DNA of 64,000 nucleotides from Dermatophilus congolensis. Its GTDB lineage: Bacteria; Actinomycetota; Actinomycetes; Actinomycetales; Dermatophilaceae. This document shows, in pieces, positions 8,829-17,852 of this stretch. Location of the stretch: NCBI RefSeq assembly GCF_900447215.1, contig NZ_UFYA01000001.1, positions 2,046,001 to 2,110,000 of the forward strand. The letters are read 5' to 3'. The notes beneath the pieces are model-generated. The model did not search any database. It had not been told where the DNA came from and was given only the letters and a program-made list of their open reading frames with translations. A program made the translations under genes and the position numbers. The number at the start of each line of letters is the position of its first letter. The first letter of the stretch is position 1.

Positions 8829-10636
8829 CGGGTTCCCCCTCGAACAATTTCGCGGTGTCCGGCGTCGATGCGGCGGGTCCAGCCGCGGCGGTCGAGTTCT
8901 TCGAGTAAGGGGATGATGACGCGGCGGGTGGTGCCGAGTTTTTGGCGGGCTTGGCTGGTGGTGAAGGGTTGCGGGAGGGTGGCGAGTTCGCGCATGGCTA
9001 GGGCGGGTGCTCGGGGTGTCAGGACGATGTTGTCGCCGAGGTCGATAAGGCGCCCTAGGCGCACGGCGGCGGCGATCTGTTTGGGGCCAAGGTGGCTGGC
9101 GGTGAGTTCGTCACGTTCGGGTGCGGCGAAGGGGTGTGCGGCTAGGTGCTGTTCGATGTGGGTGAGTCCGGGTTCGGCGGGGCCGAGGTTGGGTCCGCGT
9201 CCGGGGATGTGGAGGTAGCCGTTGGTGAGTTCGAGGGTGTCGGTGTTGGTGATGAGGTGTGGGATGAGGTGTGGGGTGGGTAGGCCGGCGGCGCGGGCGG
9301 CGGCGGGTGCGGGGGTGCGGGCTTGGAGGGGGTCGGTGTCGATGGCGTGGTGGACAGTTTCGGTCAGGCGGGTGGTCCAGGTGTCCCATTGAGTGTGGGA
9401 GATGAGTAGACCGCAGGTGTGGATGATGTGGGGGTGGCTGGTGGTGATGTCGGTGTCGGTGGCCCCTAGTGCGCGGGCGTCGGTTTCGGTGAGGTAGCCG
9501 CGGCGGGTGATTTCGGTGGTGAGGTCGAATGTGGTGGTTGCGTGGTCTAGTTGGGTGGCGCGGGCGTGGGCGGCGCCGCGGCGGGTCAGTGGGGGTGGGT
9601 CGGTGTCGAGGATGGTGGCGCCGGCGATGATGGCGCGGCGGCCGGGGTCGCGTAGGACGAGTCGGTCACCGGTGGCTAGTGGGAGGGGGTGGGGCCAGGT
9701 GAGTCGGGCGGTGGTGGTGCTCAGTGGTCGGATGCGGACTTGGGCGGCGTGGGTTCCGATGTGGGCCATGAGGTATTCGGGTAGGCGGGGAATGTCGTGC
9801 AGGGGGGTGAGGCGGATGTCGGTGGTGGTGGTGGGGTGCCAGGTGTGGGGGGTGAGGAGGAGGTCGCCGCGGTGCAGGTCGGTGGTGTTCAGGCCGCGTA
9901 GGTTCAGGGCGATACGGGCGATGGCGGGGACGGTGTGGCGGTCGGTTTCGAGGGTTTGGATGCCCCGGATGGTGGTGGTGGCGTGGGTGTGGTGGCTGGT
10001 CGGGGCGTGGGCGGTGAGGGTGTCTCCGACGGTGATGGTGCCGGATTCGAGGGTTCCAGTGGCAATGGTGCCTGCGCCGCGGATGGTGAAGACGCGGTCG
10101 ATCCATAGGCGGATGCGGCTGTCGGTGGTGGGGGTGGGGAGGCTGTCGCAGAGGGCGGCTAGGGCGGTGCACAGGTGGTTGAGTCCGGCGCCGGTGCGTG
10201 CGGAGCAGGTGATGATGGGGGCGTTGGCTAGGCCGGTGTCGGTGAGGTGGGCGCGGGTGTCGGTGATGGTGGGGGTGGGGTCGGTGAGGTCGGTGCGGGT
10301 AATGACGATGATGCCGTGGGTGATGCCCAGGGCGTTGATGGCGTCGAGGTGTTCGGTGGTTTGTTCGCGCCATCCTTCGTCGGCGGCGATGACGAGCATG
10401 ACTGCGGGTGCGGGACCGATGCCGGCAAGCATGTTGCCGATGAAGCGTTGGTGGCCGGGGACGTCGACGAAGCTGATGGTGTGGCCGGTGGGCAGGGTGG
10501 TCCAGGCGTAGCCCAGGTCGATGGTCAGGCCGCGGCGGTGTTCTTCTGCCCACCGGTCGGGGTCGTGTCCGGTCAGGGCTGCGACGAGGGTGGATTTTCC
10601 GTGGTCGACGTGTCCGGCGGTGGCGATCACCCGCAT
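8825..10636 (-). CDS. selB: Selenocysteine-specific elongation factor SelB
   Basis: GTPase that binds Sec-tRNA and the SECIS hairpin and delivers selenocysteine at UGA. The 603-residue product has G1 GHVDHGKST (residues 8-16), G3 DVPGHQRF and the G4-like motif TRTD. EF-Tu-like domains II and III follow, then C-terminal winged-helix repeats (the last third, with RQKLGTTRRVIIPLLEELDRRGW). The start is the ATG at 10636. The frame stays open upstream through selA, but that part is Arg/His/Pro-rich shadow. selB overlaps the end of selA by ten bases and the fdhD start by four. Confidence 0.96.
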   Translation of the reverse strand: MRVIATAGHVDHGKSTLVAALTGHDPDRWAEEHRRGLTIDLGYAWTTLPTGHTISFVDVPGHQRFIGNMLAGIGPAPAVMLVIAADEGWREQTTEHLDAINALGITHGIIVITRTDLTDPTPTITDTRAHLTDTGLANAPIITCSARTGAGLNHLCTALAALCDSLPTPTTDSRIRLWIDRVFTIRGAGTIATGTLESGTITVGDTLTAHAPTSHHTHATTTIRGIQTLETDRHTVPAIARIALNLRGLNTTDLHRGDLLLTPHTWHPTTTTDIRLTPLHDIPRLPEYLMAHIGTHAAQVRIRPLSTTTARLTWPHPLPLATGDRLVLRDPGRRAIIAGATILDTDPPPLTRRGAAHARATQLDHATTTFDLTTEITRRGYLTETDARALGATDTDITTSHPHIIHTCGLLISHTQWDTWTTRLTETVHHAIDTDPLQARTPAPAAARAAGLPTPHLIPHLITNTDTLELTNGYLHIPGRGPNLGPAEPGLTHIEQHLAAHPFAAPERDELTASHLGPKQIAAAVRLGRLIDLGDNIVLTPRAPALAMRELATLPQPFTTSQARQKLGTTRRVIIPLLEELDRRGWTRRIDAGHREIVRGGTR

Positions 10637-11979
10637 GTGTGTGGGTCCGTTTCGTGGAGGGCGGTGGTGATGGCGGTGGTGAGGGTGGTGTCGTCGGTGG
10701 GGTCGATGCAGCGCAGGTCGATGAGGACGCGGTTGTCGGCGATGCGGGCGAGGATGGCGGGTGTGCCGGTGCGGAGGGTGCGGGCGAGGCTGTCGGGGGT
10801 GTGGTGGGGTGGGGTGGGTAGGGCGACGGCGAGGCTGGGTAGGGGGTGTTCGGGGGCTCCTCCGCCGCCGATGTGTCCGGTGGTGGTGATGATGTCGCTG
10901 CCGGTGGCGTGGGCGAGTTTGGTGGTGCGTTCGTGTAGGTCGGTGGGGGTGAGTTTGCGGGCGCGGGTGATGGGGGGTTCGGGGCCGCGCAGGGTGGCTT
11001 CGAGGGCGGCGAGAGCGAGTTTGTCGATGCGGAAGGCGCGGGCGAGGGGGTGGTTGCGCAGGTGGTTGATGAGGTCGGTGCGGCCGATGAGGATGCCTGC
11101 TTGGGGGCCGCCGAGGAGTTTGTCGCCGCTGGCCAGGGCGAGGTCGGCGCCGTCGCGCAGTGTGGTGGACAGGTCGGGTTCGTTGGGCAGGGTTGGGTCG
11201 TGGCGCAGGAGTCCGGACCCGACGTCGACGATGAGGGGGATGTGGGGGTGGGGGGTGAGGAGGTGGGCGAGGGTGGCGGTGTCGACGGTGCTGGTGAATC
11301 CGTGGATGCGGAAGTTGGAGGGGTGGATTTTCAGGACGCATCCGGTGGTGGTGGTGAGGGCATTGCTGTAGTCGTGGGGGTGGGTGCGGTTGGTGGTGCC
11401 GATGTCGATGAGGTGGGCGCCGGTGGTGGTGATGAGGTCGGTGAGGCGGAATCCGGCACCGATTTCGACCATTTCGCCGCGGGAAATGATGATGTCGGGG
11501 GTGGTGGGGGTGGTGCAGGCGGTGGTGGCTAGGCAGAGCGCGGCGGCGCCGTTGTTGAGGAGCAGGGCGGATAGGCCGGGGCGGATGTCGGGGTCGAGGG
11601 AGTCTAGGACGGCGTTTTCGGCTGCGGTGCCGCGGCGGGATCGGCGTCCGGTGTGGAGGGATAGTTCGAGGTCGATGGTGCCGGCGGCGGTGGTGAGGGC
11701 GTGGCGGGCAGCTGTGGAGAGGGGGGCACGGCCGAGGTTGGTGTGGATGACGATGCCGGTGGCGTTGAGGACAGGGGTGAAGGAGCACAGGGGGGTGAGG
11801 TTGTTGGCTGCGGTGGTGATGACGTCTTCAGGGTGTATGTGGCCGGCACGGGCTGCGCGTTGGGCGCGTTGGATGGCGGCTTTGACGTGGGCGCGCCCAT
11901 GGGTGGTGAGAGCGTCGGCGAGTTCTGGTGCGGCCAGGGCGGCGTCGGTGCTGGGGATGCGGCGCCGGGGGTCGCTCAC
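10627..11979 (-). CDS. selA: L-seryl-tRNA(Sec) selenium transferase
   Basis: PLP enzyme that converts seryl-tRNA-Sec to selenocysteyl-tRNA-Sec using selenophosphate. The 450-residue product shows NATGIVIHTNLGRAPLS (about residues 72-88), GTTNRTH and the PLP-binding Lys in SGDKLLGGPQAG (about residue 287). The GTG start at 11979 is preceded by GAGGAG. The longer open frame to 12108 reads through the tRNA-Sec gene and is not coding. selA starts 25 bases after the 3' end of selC, so the tRNA and the enzyme are probably on one transcript. Confidence 0.96.
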   Translation of the reverse strand: MSDPRRRIPSTDAALAAPELADALTTHGRAHVKAAIQRAQRAARAGHIHPEDVITTAANNLTPLCSFTPVLNATGIVIHTNLGRAPLSTAARHALTTAAGTIDLELSLHTGRRSRRGTAAENAVLDSLDPDIRPGLSALLLNNGAAALCLATTACTTPTTPDIIISRGEMVEIGAGFRLTDLITTTGAHLIDIGTTNRTHPHDYSNALTTTTGCVLKIHPSNFRIHGFTSTVDTATLAHLLTPHPHIPLIVDVGSGLLRHDPTLPNEPDLSTTLRDGADLALASGDKLLGGPQAGILIGRTDLINHLRNHPLARAFRIDKLALAALEATLRGPEPPITRARKLTPTDLHERTTKLAHATGSDIITTTGHIGGGGAPEHPLPSLAVALPTPPHHTPDSLARTLRTGTPAILARIADNRVLIDLRCIDPTDDTTLTTAITTALHETDPHTCG

Positions 11980-12004
11980 GGGGTCTCCTCGTCGGTGAAA
12001 AGTG

Positions 12005-12100
12005 TGGCGGAGGGGGACGGGAATCGAACCCGCCAGGCCGAGATGCTCGGCCTCACCGGTTTTGAAGACCGGGGAGCCCACCAGGATCTCTTCCCCCTCC
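12005..12100 (-). tRNA. selC: tRNA-Sec (anticodon UCA)
   Basis: A 96-base tRNA with CCA encoded. The acceptor stem has eight base pairs (GGAGGGGG with CCCCCUCC, then discriminator G and CCA), as in bacterial tRNA-Sec. The anticodon loop is CUUCAAA with UCA opposite bases 12063-12065. A long variable arm (AGGCCGAG/CUCGGCCU) and a T loop UUCGAUU are present. Charging needs SerS and SelA, both encoded immediately downstream on the same strand. Confidence 0.97.
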
Positions 12101-12229
12101 ATCGCCAACCATAGGCGGTGGAGGTGATTCTCGTCTCAATTACGGCGGTGCGGGTGGCTTCCAAAGGGGTGGTTGGGGGTGTTTTGCGGCCGTTGAGGAG
12201 GTTTCGTGTCATGGTCCGGGGTGGAGAGA

Positions 12230-12257
12230 TTCAGTTTTGGTTCTTTAGCGCCGATGG
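12230..12257 (+). promoter_or_regulatory. Possible FliA/WhiG-type promoter of the chemoreceptor gene
   Basis: TTCAGTTT, a 12-base spacer and GCCGATGG resemble the flagellar sigma consensus TAAAGTTT-N11-GCCGATAA, with mismatches and one extra spacer base. It lies about 50 bases before the chemoreceptor ATG. The match is by eye only. Confidence 0.3.
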
Positions 12258-12305
12258 GGGATCCGGTAAAGGCAACACAATTCGTTCCTTGGGACCGGAG
12301 GATCC

Positions 12306-13967
12306 ATGACGTCCATGTTCACTTCTCACGCTGGCGGTACGGAGGCCAGCGCTTCGGCGGGGCCTGGCAGGCGGTTGGGTATCAGGCTCAAAATCATGTC
12401 GGTGGGCATGCTCGGCGTGATCGGTGCTCTCATTCTTGGTTTGAGTAATGTGTGGGCGCTGAACTCGGTCAGCAAGGCCACTGATGACATTACTTCTAGT
12501 GCCGCGACGAGTCGCCTTGTTGGTCAGACTGAGAGTCTGATCAATGACCTGAATGGCCAACAAAATGGGTATGTTTTGGAGGCTGGACGCCCAGGCGCGG
12601 GCAAGGTCGATGACAACAAAGGCTCCCGTAAAACGTACTTGGAACGGTTGAACAGCTATAAGCAGGTTCTCGATCAGATGGAGGCTGGGGCCCGCACAGA
12701 GTCAGGTAAAGCAGCCATCGCCGAAATGAAAAACCTCACTCCCACCTGGGAGGCAACAGATGCCAAGGTCGTCGCTGCGCTGAACCGAGGCACAGTTGAT
12801 GGCCGCACTGAGGGTTCCCGACTGGCCATCGAGGAGGCTTCCGACATTATGGACAAAATAGGTGCCGCGACGAGCAAGCTTAAGGATGCGGCCCAAGCTC
12901 GTGCCCAGGCAGCCCAGGACGATGTTACTTCAGCTCGATCGAACGCACTCCTGATCGCTGTGGTGACGCTTCTCATCATCATCGCTGCCGTTGTGCTCAT
13001 CTCTATGAAGATCAGCAAGGGCATCTTGTCTTCCGTGCACGAAGTGTTGACCTCACTCACGGCGATGCAGAACGGTGACCTGCGCGTGCCGACCACTACG
13101 CGCACCAGTGATGAGATCGGTGACATGGCTCGCGCTGTTGAGGCCACCCGGATTTCGATGCGGGATGTTATCGGTGAGGTTGGGAATGCGTCCTCCTCGG
13201 TAGCGGCAGCCAGTGAAGAGCTCAACGCGACAGCCACACAGGTGGGCAGTTCTGCTCAGCTATCGGCAAACCGGGCAGATGCCGCCTCTCAGTCGGCCAA
13301 CGAGGTTTCACAGAACGTGCAGACGGTCGCTGCCGGTACCGAGGAAATGACTGCTTCGATCCGTGAGATTTCTAAGAGCGCTAACGATGCTGCTGGTATC
13401 GCTGCTCAGGCAGTCGAGGTCGCGGACCGCACCAACTCAACGGTGGCCAAGCTAGGCACTAGCTCGATGGAGATCGGTGAGGTCATTAAGGCCATCACGA
13501 GCATCGCTGAGCAAACGAACCTGCTGGCTTTGAACGCCACTATCGAGGCAGCCCGTGCCGGTGAGGCTGGTAAAGGCTTCGCGGTTGTTGCTAACGAGGT
13601 CAAGGATCTGGCTCAGGAAACTTCCAAGGCTACCGAGGACATCGGCCGCCGTGTCGAGGCCATCCAACTCGACACCGAAGCTGCTGTGGCTGCGATTGGT
13701 GAGATCTCCAGCATCATTGCTCAGATCAACGACACCCAGGCCACGATCGCTTCAGCGGTGGAGGAGCAGACTGCCACCACGAACGAAATGGGCCGCAGTG
13801 TCGGTGACGCCGCGGGCGGCGCTGTTGAGATCTCTCGTGGTGTGGCTGATGTGTCAGCAGCAGCTGCAGACACCAGCAACGCTGTTGAGGCCACAGTGCA
13901 AGCCGCGGGCGAGCTTTCTCAACGCGCCTCGGATCTACAGTCGCTGGTCAGCCGCTTCAACATCTGA
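12306..13967 (+). CDS. Methyl-accepting chemotaxis protein
   Basis: Membrane chemoreceptor of 553 residues that signals to CheA/CheW. Order: transmembrane helix 1 (about residues 32-52), an extracytoplasmic four-helix-type ligand domain, transmembrane helix 2 (about 215-238), a HAMP domain ([23 protein letters not shown] onward) and a long cytoplasmic coiled coil. The conserved tip is [19 protein letters not shown]. Predicted methylation regions flank the tip. GGAGG precedes the ATG. No che or flagellar genes lie in the window, so partners must be elsewhere. The ligand is unknown. The gene ends in its own terminator. Confidence 0.95.
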   Translation: MTSMFTSHAGGTEASASAGPGRRLGIRLKIMSVGMLGVIGALILGLSNVWALNSVSKATDDITSSAATSRLVGQTESLINDLNGQQNGYVLEAGRPGAGKVDDNKGSRKTYLERLNSYKQVLDQMEAGARTESGKAAIAEMKNLTPTWEATDAKVVAALNRGTVDGRTEGSRLAIEEASDIMDKIGAATSKLKDAAQARAQAAQDDVTSARSNALLIAVVTLLIIIAAVVLISMKISKGILSSVHEVLTSLTAMQNGDLRVPTTTRTSDEIGDMARAVEATRISMRDVIGEVGNASSSVAAASEELNATATQVGSSAQLSANRADAASQSANEVSQNVQTVAAGTEEMTASIREISKSANDAAGIAAQAVEVADRTNSTVAKLGTSSMEIGEVIKAITSIAEQTNLLALNATIEAARAGEAGKGFAVVANEVKDLAQETSKATEDIGRRVEAIQLDTEAAVAAIGEISSIIAQINDTQATIASAVEEQTATTNEMGRSVGDAAGGAVEISRGVADVSAAAADTSNAVEATVQAAGELSQRASDLQSLVSRFNI

Positions 13968-13987
13968 CGGTCCCTTATCATCAGCGC

Positions 13988-14025
13988 GGGAGCGCCGCAT
14001 CCCAGTTGTGGGGTGCGGCGCTCCC
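13988..14025. terminator. Terminator between the chemoreceptor and pseudouridine synthase genes
   Basis: Sixteen-base GC-rich inverted repeat with one G-U pair (arms 13988-14003 and 14010-14025, six-base loop) lies between two convergent genes; TTGCGTT follows on the plus strand. Confidence 0.8.
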
Positions 14026-14047
14026 TTGCGTTACCGAACAGCCGACT

Positions 14048-14998
14048 TCAGAGATCGCTTGAAGGCATAGGCAGCTGGATGCGGGAGGTGTAACTGCGCG
14101 GTGTGCCATCAACCGGGTCGATAAACCGCAGCGTGCGGGCCACCAGCCCCAACGGTCGATCGAACCTCTCCCCCACCTCAGTGAGCAGTTCTTCTTGCAC
14201 CACGGGATACAGCGGGTCATTGAGCAACGGGGCACCGAGGGAAGACATATGCACTCGTAGCTGATGAGTCTTGCCTGTCACTGGACATAGCTCATATCGC
14301 CCCACTTGCCCATCTGCTCCGGTACATGTCTGCACCAGACGGCCACGCGTGTGCGCGTTCGGCTCCCCCTCAACCTCGATCGCTTGCCACGACCCGCGCG
14401 GTTTGATGATTCTGCTACGCACCTCAAACCACTCCTGCGCCCCGGCAAGCGGCGCCGCGAGCGCTTCGTATGTTTTGGTGACGGCGCCGGTTTCGAAAAG
14501 GGTTTGGTAGGGGCGGCGCCAGCGGGGTTCGGTGGTGAACAGCAGGATGCCGCCGGTGAGTCGGTCGAGTCGGTGTGCGGGGGCGATATGGGGCAGTCCT
14601 AGGGTGAGGCGGGCGCGGATGAGTGCTGTTTCGCGGATGTGGCTGCCGCGTGGGGTGGTGGCGAGGAAGTGTGGTTTGTCCATGACGATGATGCGTTCAT
14701 CCTGGTGAAGGATGGTCAGCTCGCCGGGGACGGGGCGTTCGGGTGGGGGCGGGTCTTTGTGGAACCAGATGAACCGTGCGGGTTGGCAGGGTTCGTTCCC
14801 GGTGAGGGGGTGGCCGGTCTCGTCGACGAAGCGGTGGTTTTTTAACCAGTCATCGGTGTTGACTGCTGGCAGGCGTTCTCGGAGGAATTCAGCGACTGTG
14901 GCCCATGGGAGTGGTTCGTTTCGCACGCGTGCCGGGGTGCGTACCCAGACTGGGTCCAGCCCGTCGCGTTGCGGCAGCGGTGACCGGCGCGCAGACAT
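14048..14998 (-). CDS. RluA-family RNA pseudouridine synthase
   Basis: Converts specific uridines in rRNA or tRNA to pseudouridine. The catalytic Asp lies in PAHRLDRLTGGI, and other RluA motifs are IVMDKPHFLATTP, TKTYEALA and GKTHQLRVHMSSLGAPLLND. The first 95 residues form an S4-like or extra N-terminal domain with weak similarity. I chose the ATG at 14998 (MSARRSPLP), giving 316 residues; an ATG at 15010 with GGA just upstream is the main alternative. The frame open to 15130 is unlikely to be used. Which uridine is modified cannot be told. Confidence 0.9.
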   Translation of the reverse strand: MSARRSPLPQRDGLDPVWVRTPARVRNEPLPWATVAEFLRERLPAVNTDDWLKNHRFVDETGHPLTGNEPCQPARFIWFHKDPPPPERPVPGELTILHQDERIIVMDKPHFLATTPRGSHIRETALIRARLTLGLPHIAPAHRLDRLTGGILLFTTEPRWRRPYQTLFETGAVTKTYEALAAPLAGAQEWFEVRSRIIKPRGSWQAIEVEGEPNAHTRGRLVQTCTGADGQVGRYELCPVTGKTHQLRVHMSSLGAPLLNDPLYPVVQEELLTEVGERFDRPLGLVARTLRFIDPVDGTPRSYTSRIQLPMPSSDL

Positions 14999-15128
14999 GG
15001 AGCAAAGCATTCCACAGGTGATTTTTCTCGAGAGAAGAGAGCACTGAAGCAGGCGTGGGTTATCTGTGGTGTTGGGGTGGGCGTCTATCGGATTCGGGGG
15101 TTTTTCGAGGGTGTGCCACGATGGGCGC

Positions 15129-15776
15129 ATGCGAGTGGACCACGTGACTTATGCGGCCGAGCATGACGGTATGCAGGCTACGGCGGAGCGGCTGGCCGAG
15201 CAGCTGGATGTTAAGGCTGTTAACGGGGGTGTCCACCCCAACTATGGGACCCGTAACATGATTGTCCCGCTGGGCAATGATCAATTTTTCCAGGTGGTTG
15301 AGGCCTTGGATCATCCGGCTTCGTTGAAAGAGCCGTACGGGCAGGCGGTGCGTACTTGCACTGAGCGTGGCGGTGGCTGGCTTGGGTGGGGTATCCGGGT
15401 TGATGACATGTTGCCTGTGGCGCAGCGTTTGGGACGTATCCCTGAACCTGCGCATCGTCGTTTCCCTGACGATCGTGAACTGCATTGGACGCAGATTGGC
15501 TACAACGGTCTGCTTAATGACCCGCAGCTGCCGTTCTTTATTTGTTTCCAAAACCCCGAGCTGCATCCTTCGGGCGCGATCCGTGATTTGGCTAACCCGA
15601 AGGTGAGTATCTCTAAGCTCACGATTGCGGGGGATCCGCAGCGGGTGCATGACTGGTTGGGGTTGCCCGCGGATCAAACATCCACGGTGATTGATTTTGA
15701 GTTCATCGCGCCTCACGGCAACGCTGGCTTGATGTCGGTGACTTTCCAGACCCCGGATGGGCCAGTCACTATCTGA
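15129..15776 (+). CDS. Glyoxalase-like (VOC fold) protein
   Basis: Protein of 215 residues starting MRVDHVTYAAEH, the opening of the Glyoxalase_3/glyoxalase-like domain family. It has the N-terminal DHV metal-ligand position, the middle HPNYGTRNMIVPLG and the C-terminal VIDFEFIAPHGNAGL. The family is found widely in actinobacteria without a fixed enzymatic role. The frame is open further upstream, but similarity begins at this ATG. It is divergent from the pseudouridine synthase gene. Confidence 0.78.
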   Translation: MRVDHVTYAAEHDGMQATAERLAEQLDVKAVNGGVHPNYGTRNMIVPLGNDQFFQVVEALDHPASLKEPYGQAVRTCTERGGGWLGWGIRVDDMLPVAQRLGRIPEPAHRRFPDDRELHWTQIGYNGLLNDPQLPFFICFQNPELHPSGAIRDLANPKVSISKLTIAGDPQRVHDWLGLPADQTSTVIDFEFIAPHGNAGLMSVTFQTPDGPVTI

Positions 15777-15907
15777 CTCGGGATGGCCTCAGGCCGGGGC
15801 ATTTAGCAGTGAAGATGACAAATGTCATGGCCAAAGGGTGTAAGCCTCCGAGGTGTCGGTGCGCAGATTCATCGGTGCGGCAGCGAAACTGAGCCTACGG
15901 TGAAGGC

Positions 15908-16834
15908 ATGACAACGCCGCTGCTCACCGCCACCGGACTCCATCGCCGTTACGGCCATTCGACCAACGGTTTCGAGGCCGTCCGCGGTATCGATCTACAC
16001 GTTGATCCGGGTGAAATCTTCGCTCTTCTGGGCACTAACGGCGCTGGAAAAACCTCGACGATGGAGCTCCTTGAAGGGATGGCGCGCCCTTCTGCTGGCA
16101 CGGTGCGTATTGCCGGGCTTGATCCCTTCACTGAGCGCCGACGTTTGCGTCCGCATCTGGGGATCGTGCTACAGCACGCGGGATTCTCTGGTGACTTAAC
16201 TGTGGCTGAGACCGCTCGCATGTGGGCTGGGACGATGGCAGCCCCACGGCCCATCGACGAGGCACTAGCCCTGGTTGACATGTTCGATCGCCGTGCCGTC
16301 CTAGTGCAGAGCTTGTCTGGTGGTGAACGGCGGCGTCTGGACCTAGCGCTGGCGATTATGGGGCGCCCGCCGCTGTTGTTCCTAGACGAGCCAACTACTG
16401 GCCTGGACCCAGAGAGCCGCCACCGGGCCTGGGATGTTCTTGCCCGACTCGTCGACGGTGGAACCTCGGTGGTGCTGACCACCCATTATCTAGAAGAGGC
16501 CGAGCGGCTCGCGGACCGTATCGCGATCATGCATGCCGGGCAGATCGCTACGACTGGCACCCTCGCGCAGATCGTCGCCGACCAACCCGCCACCATCACG
16601 TTCCGCACCCCGGCGGTGTCGGTGCCGCAGTTTGCTGGCGTCCACATGTCTGTGGACGGGCCGCGCACGGTGCTGCATACCCACAACCTGCAGCCTGATC
16701 TTGCCCGCCTACTCGCGTGGGCCGGTGAGGACATCGTCCTGGAGGATCTGCGTGCTAATGCGGCATCGCTGGAGCAAACATTCCTCACCATCGCTGGTTC
16801 TACCTCTTCACCTCATCATGAGGCAGCCGCCTAG
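15908..16834 (+). CDS. ABC transporter ATP-binding protein
   Basis: ATPase of a drug- or peptide-export ABC system of the DrrA/NatA type, 308 residues. Walker A is GTNGAGKTS (about residues 42-50), the signature is LSGGERRRLDLAL, Walker B is LLFLDEPTTGLD, and the switch His lies in TTHYLEEAERLADR. A C-terminal extension of about 90 residues is typical of this subgroup. The partner permease follows 154 bases downstream, and a two-component system follows that. Substrate unknown; lipid, bacitracin-like peptide or drug export are all possible. Confidence 0.92.
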   Translation: MTTPLLTATGLHRRYGHSTNGFEAVRGIDLHVDPGEIFALLGTNGAGKTSTMELLEGMARPSAGTVRIAGLDPFTERRRLRPHLGIVLQHAGFSGDLTVAETARMWAGTMAAPRPIDEALALVDMFDRRAVLVQSLSGGERRRLDLALAIMGRPPLLFLDEPTTGLDPESRHRAWDVLARLVDGGTSVVLTTHYLEEAERLADRIAIMHAGQIATTGTLAQIVADQPATITFRTPAVSVPQFAGVHMSVDGPRTVLHTHNLQPDLARLLAWAGEDIVLEDLRANAASLEQTFLTIAGSTSSPHHEAAA

Positions 16835-16988
16835 GCCCCACCGGGCACGCACTCACCGCCTTGGGTAGGTCGCATCGGTGTGCTGCTGCGACACCGATGC
16901 GGGGGCACAGCCATCGATCTCACGGCAAAACCTTGGGGTTTCAACACCGTATTCGTTTTACTCACGACTCGTTTCAGGAGACAAGATC

Positions 16989-17837
16989 ATGACTTCCAGC
17001 ACTTGCGGGGCTTCAAGTGGCTCGGCGCTGCCTTCGGAGCATTTTCGCCAAAGCACGTTGGCCTCGCCGTGGCGGCAGATGCTCGCCCTAGCCGGATCGG
17101 AATGGCGGCTGCTGTTGCGGAACAAGGTGGCGCTTATCAACACGATCGCGGCCCCTGGTCTGCTGGTTTTTATGTTTGCTTCGTTACCAGCATCACGGGA
17201 GCTGGGGCTGGCGCGCATGGCCCCAGTGGTCCTTCTGGGAATGGTGTTGACATTCGTCGTCTACTACACGCTGGTGACGTCACTGGTGGCACGGCGTGAG
17301 TCTTATGTGTTGCAGCGGTTGCGGACAGGCGAGGCCTCGGATGTGACGATCCTGGCTGGGTTGGCGCTGCCGTTTGCTCTGATCGCGGCGGCGCAGACAT
17401 TACTGAGCGTGCTCGGTGTGGGTGTGTTCCTCGGTGTCGGGATACCTGCCAACGTGGGGTTGATCGCAGTTGCCATTGTTTTGGGCACGTTCGTGTGGGC
17501 GATGTTAGGTATTGCCTCGACGGGGATGACTCGCAGCGTTGAGCATGCCCAGATCACAACAATGCCGCTGATTCTCGTCGCGATACTGTTCTCCGGAATG
17601 TCGTTTCCGCTGACGTTTTTGCCTGAGGCACTGCAGATACTGGCGAGCCTGACCCCGATGCATCCGGCGCTCGACCTCATGCGTCTGGGCATGGTTGGGG
17701 TTGATGCTCACGGAGCTCAGCTCGATCTCGTCGGCACGTTCGCTGCTGCGGTCAAGCCGTTGCTCATTCTCTTGGGGTGGGTTGTGCTCTCCGGGTGGGC
17801 AGCACGGCGCTATTTGCGGTGGCAGCCGCGCCGCTAA
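16989..17837 (+). CDS. ABC-2 type transporter permease
   Basis: Membrane subunit of 282 residues with six predicted helices, pairing with the ATPase just upstream. The N-terminal helix preceded by EWRLLLRNKVALINT and the re-entrant-like segment LFSGMSFPLTFLPEALQ followed by LTPMHPALDLMR are the usual ABC-2 pattern. I chose the ATG at 16989 because AGGAGAC precedes it; the frame is open to 16878 without a ribosome-binding site. It ends 15 bases before the kinase gene, so ATPase, permease and kinase are likely one operon. Confidence 0.9.
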   Translation: MTSSTCGASSGSALPSEHFRQSTLASPWRQMLALAGSEWRLLLRNKVALINTIAAPGLLVFMFASLPASRELGLARMAPVVLLGMVLTFVVYYTLVTSLVARRESYVLQRLRTGEASDVTILAGLALPFALIAAAQTLLSVLGVGVFLGVGIPANVGLIAVAIVLGTFVWAMLGIASTGMTRSVEHAQITTMPLILVAILFSGMSFPLTFLPEALQILASLTPMHPALDLMRLGMVGVDAHGAQLDLVGTFAAAVKPLLILLGWVVLSGWAARRYLRWQPRR

Positions 17838-17852
17838 CCGCACCCACCAGGC

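Noticed and set aside
10247-11371. 374-codon plus-strand frame opposite selA and selB
   Set aside because: Gly/Val/Ala-rich low-complexity translation typical of a shadow frame in high-GC DNA.
8825-11788. A single 987-codon frame on the minus strand that includes selB
   Set aside because: The first 384 codons are an Arg/His/Pro-rich shadow of selA in another frame. SelB similarity begins at the ATG at 10636.
11980-12108. N-terminal extension of selA through the tRNA gene
   Set aside because: The extra codons translate the tRNA-Sec sequence itself; the real start is the GTG at 11979 with a ribosome-binding site.
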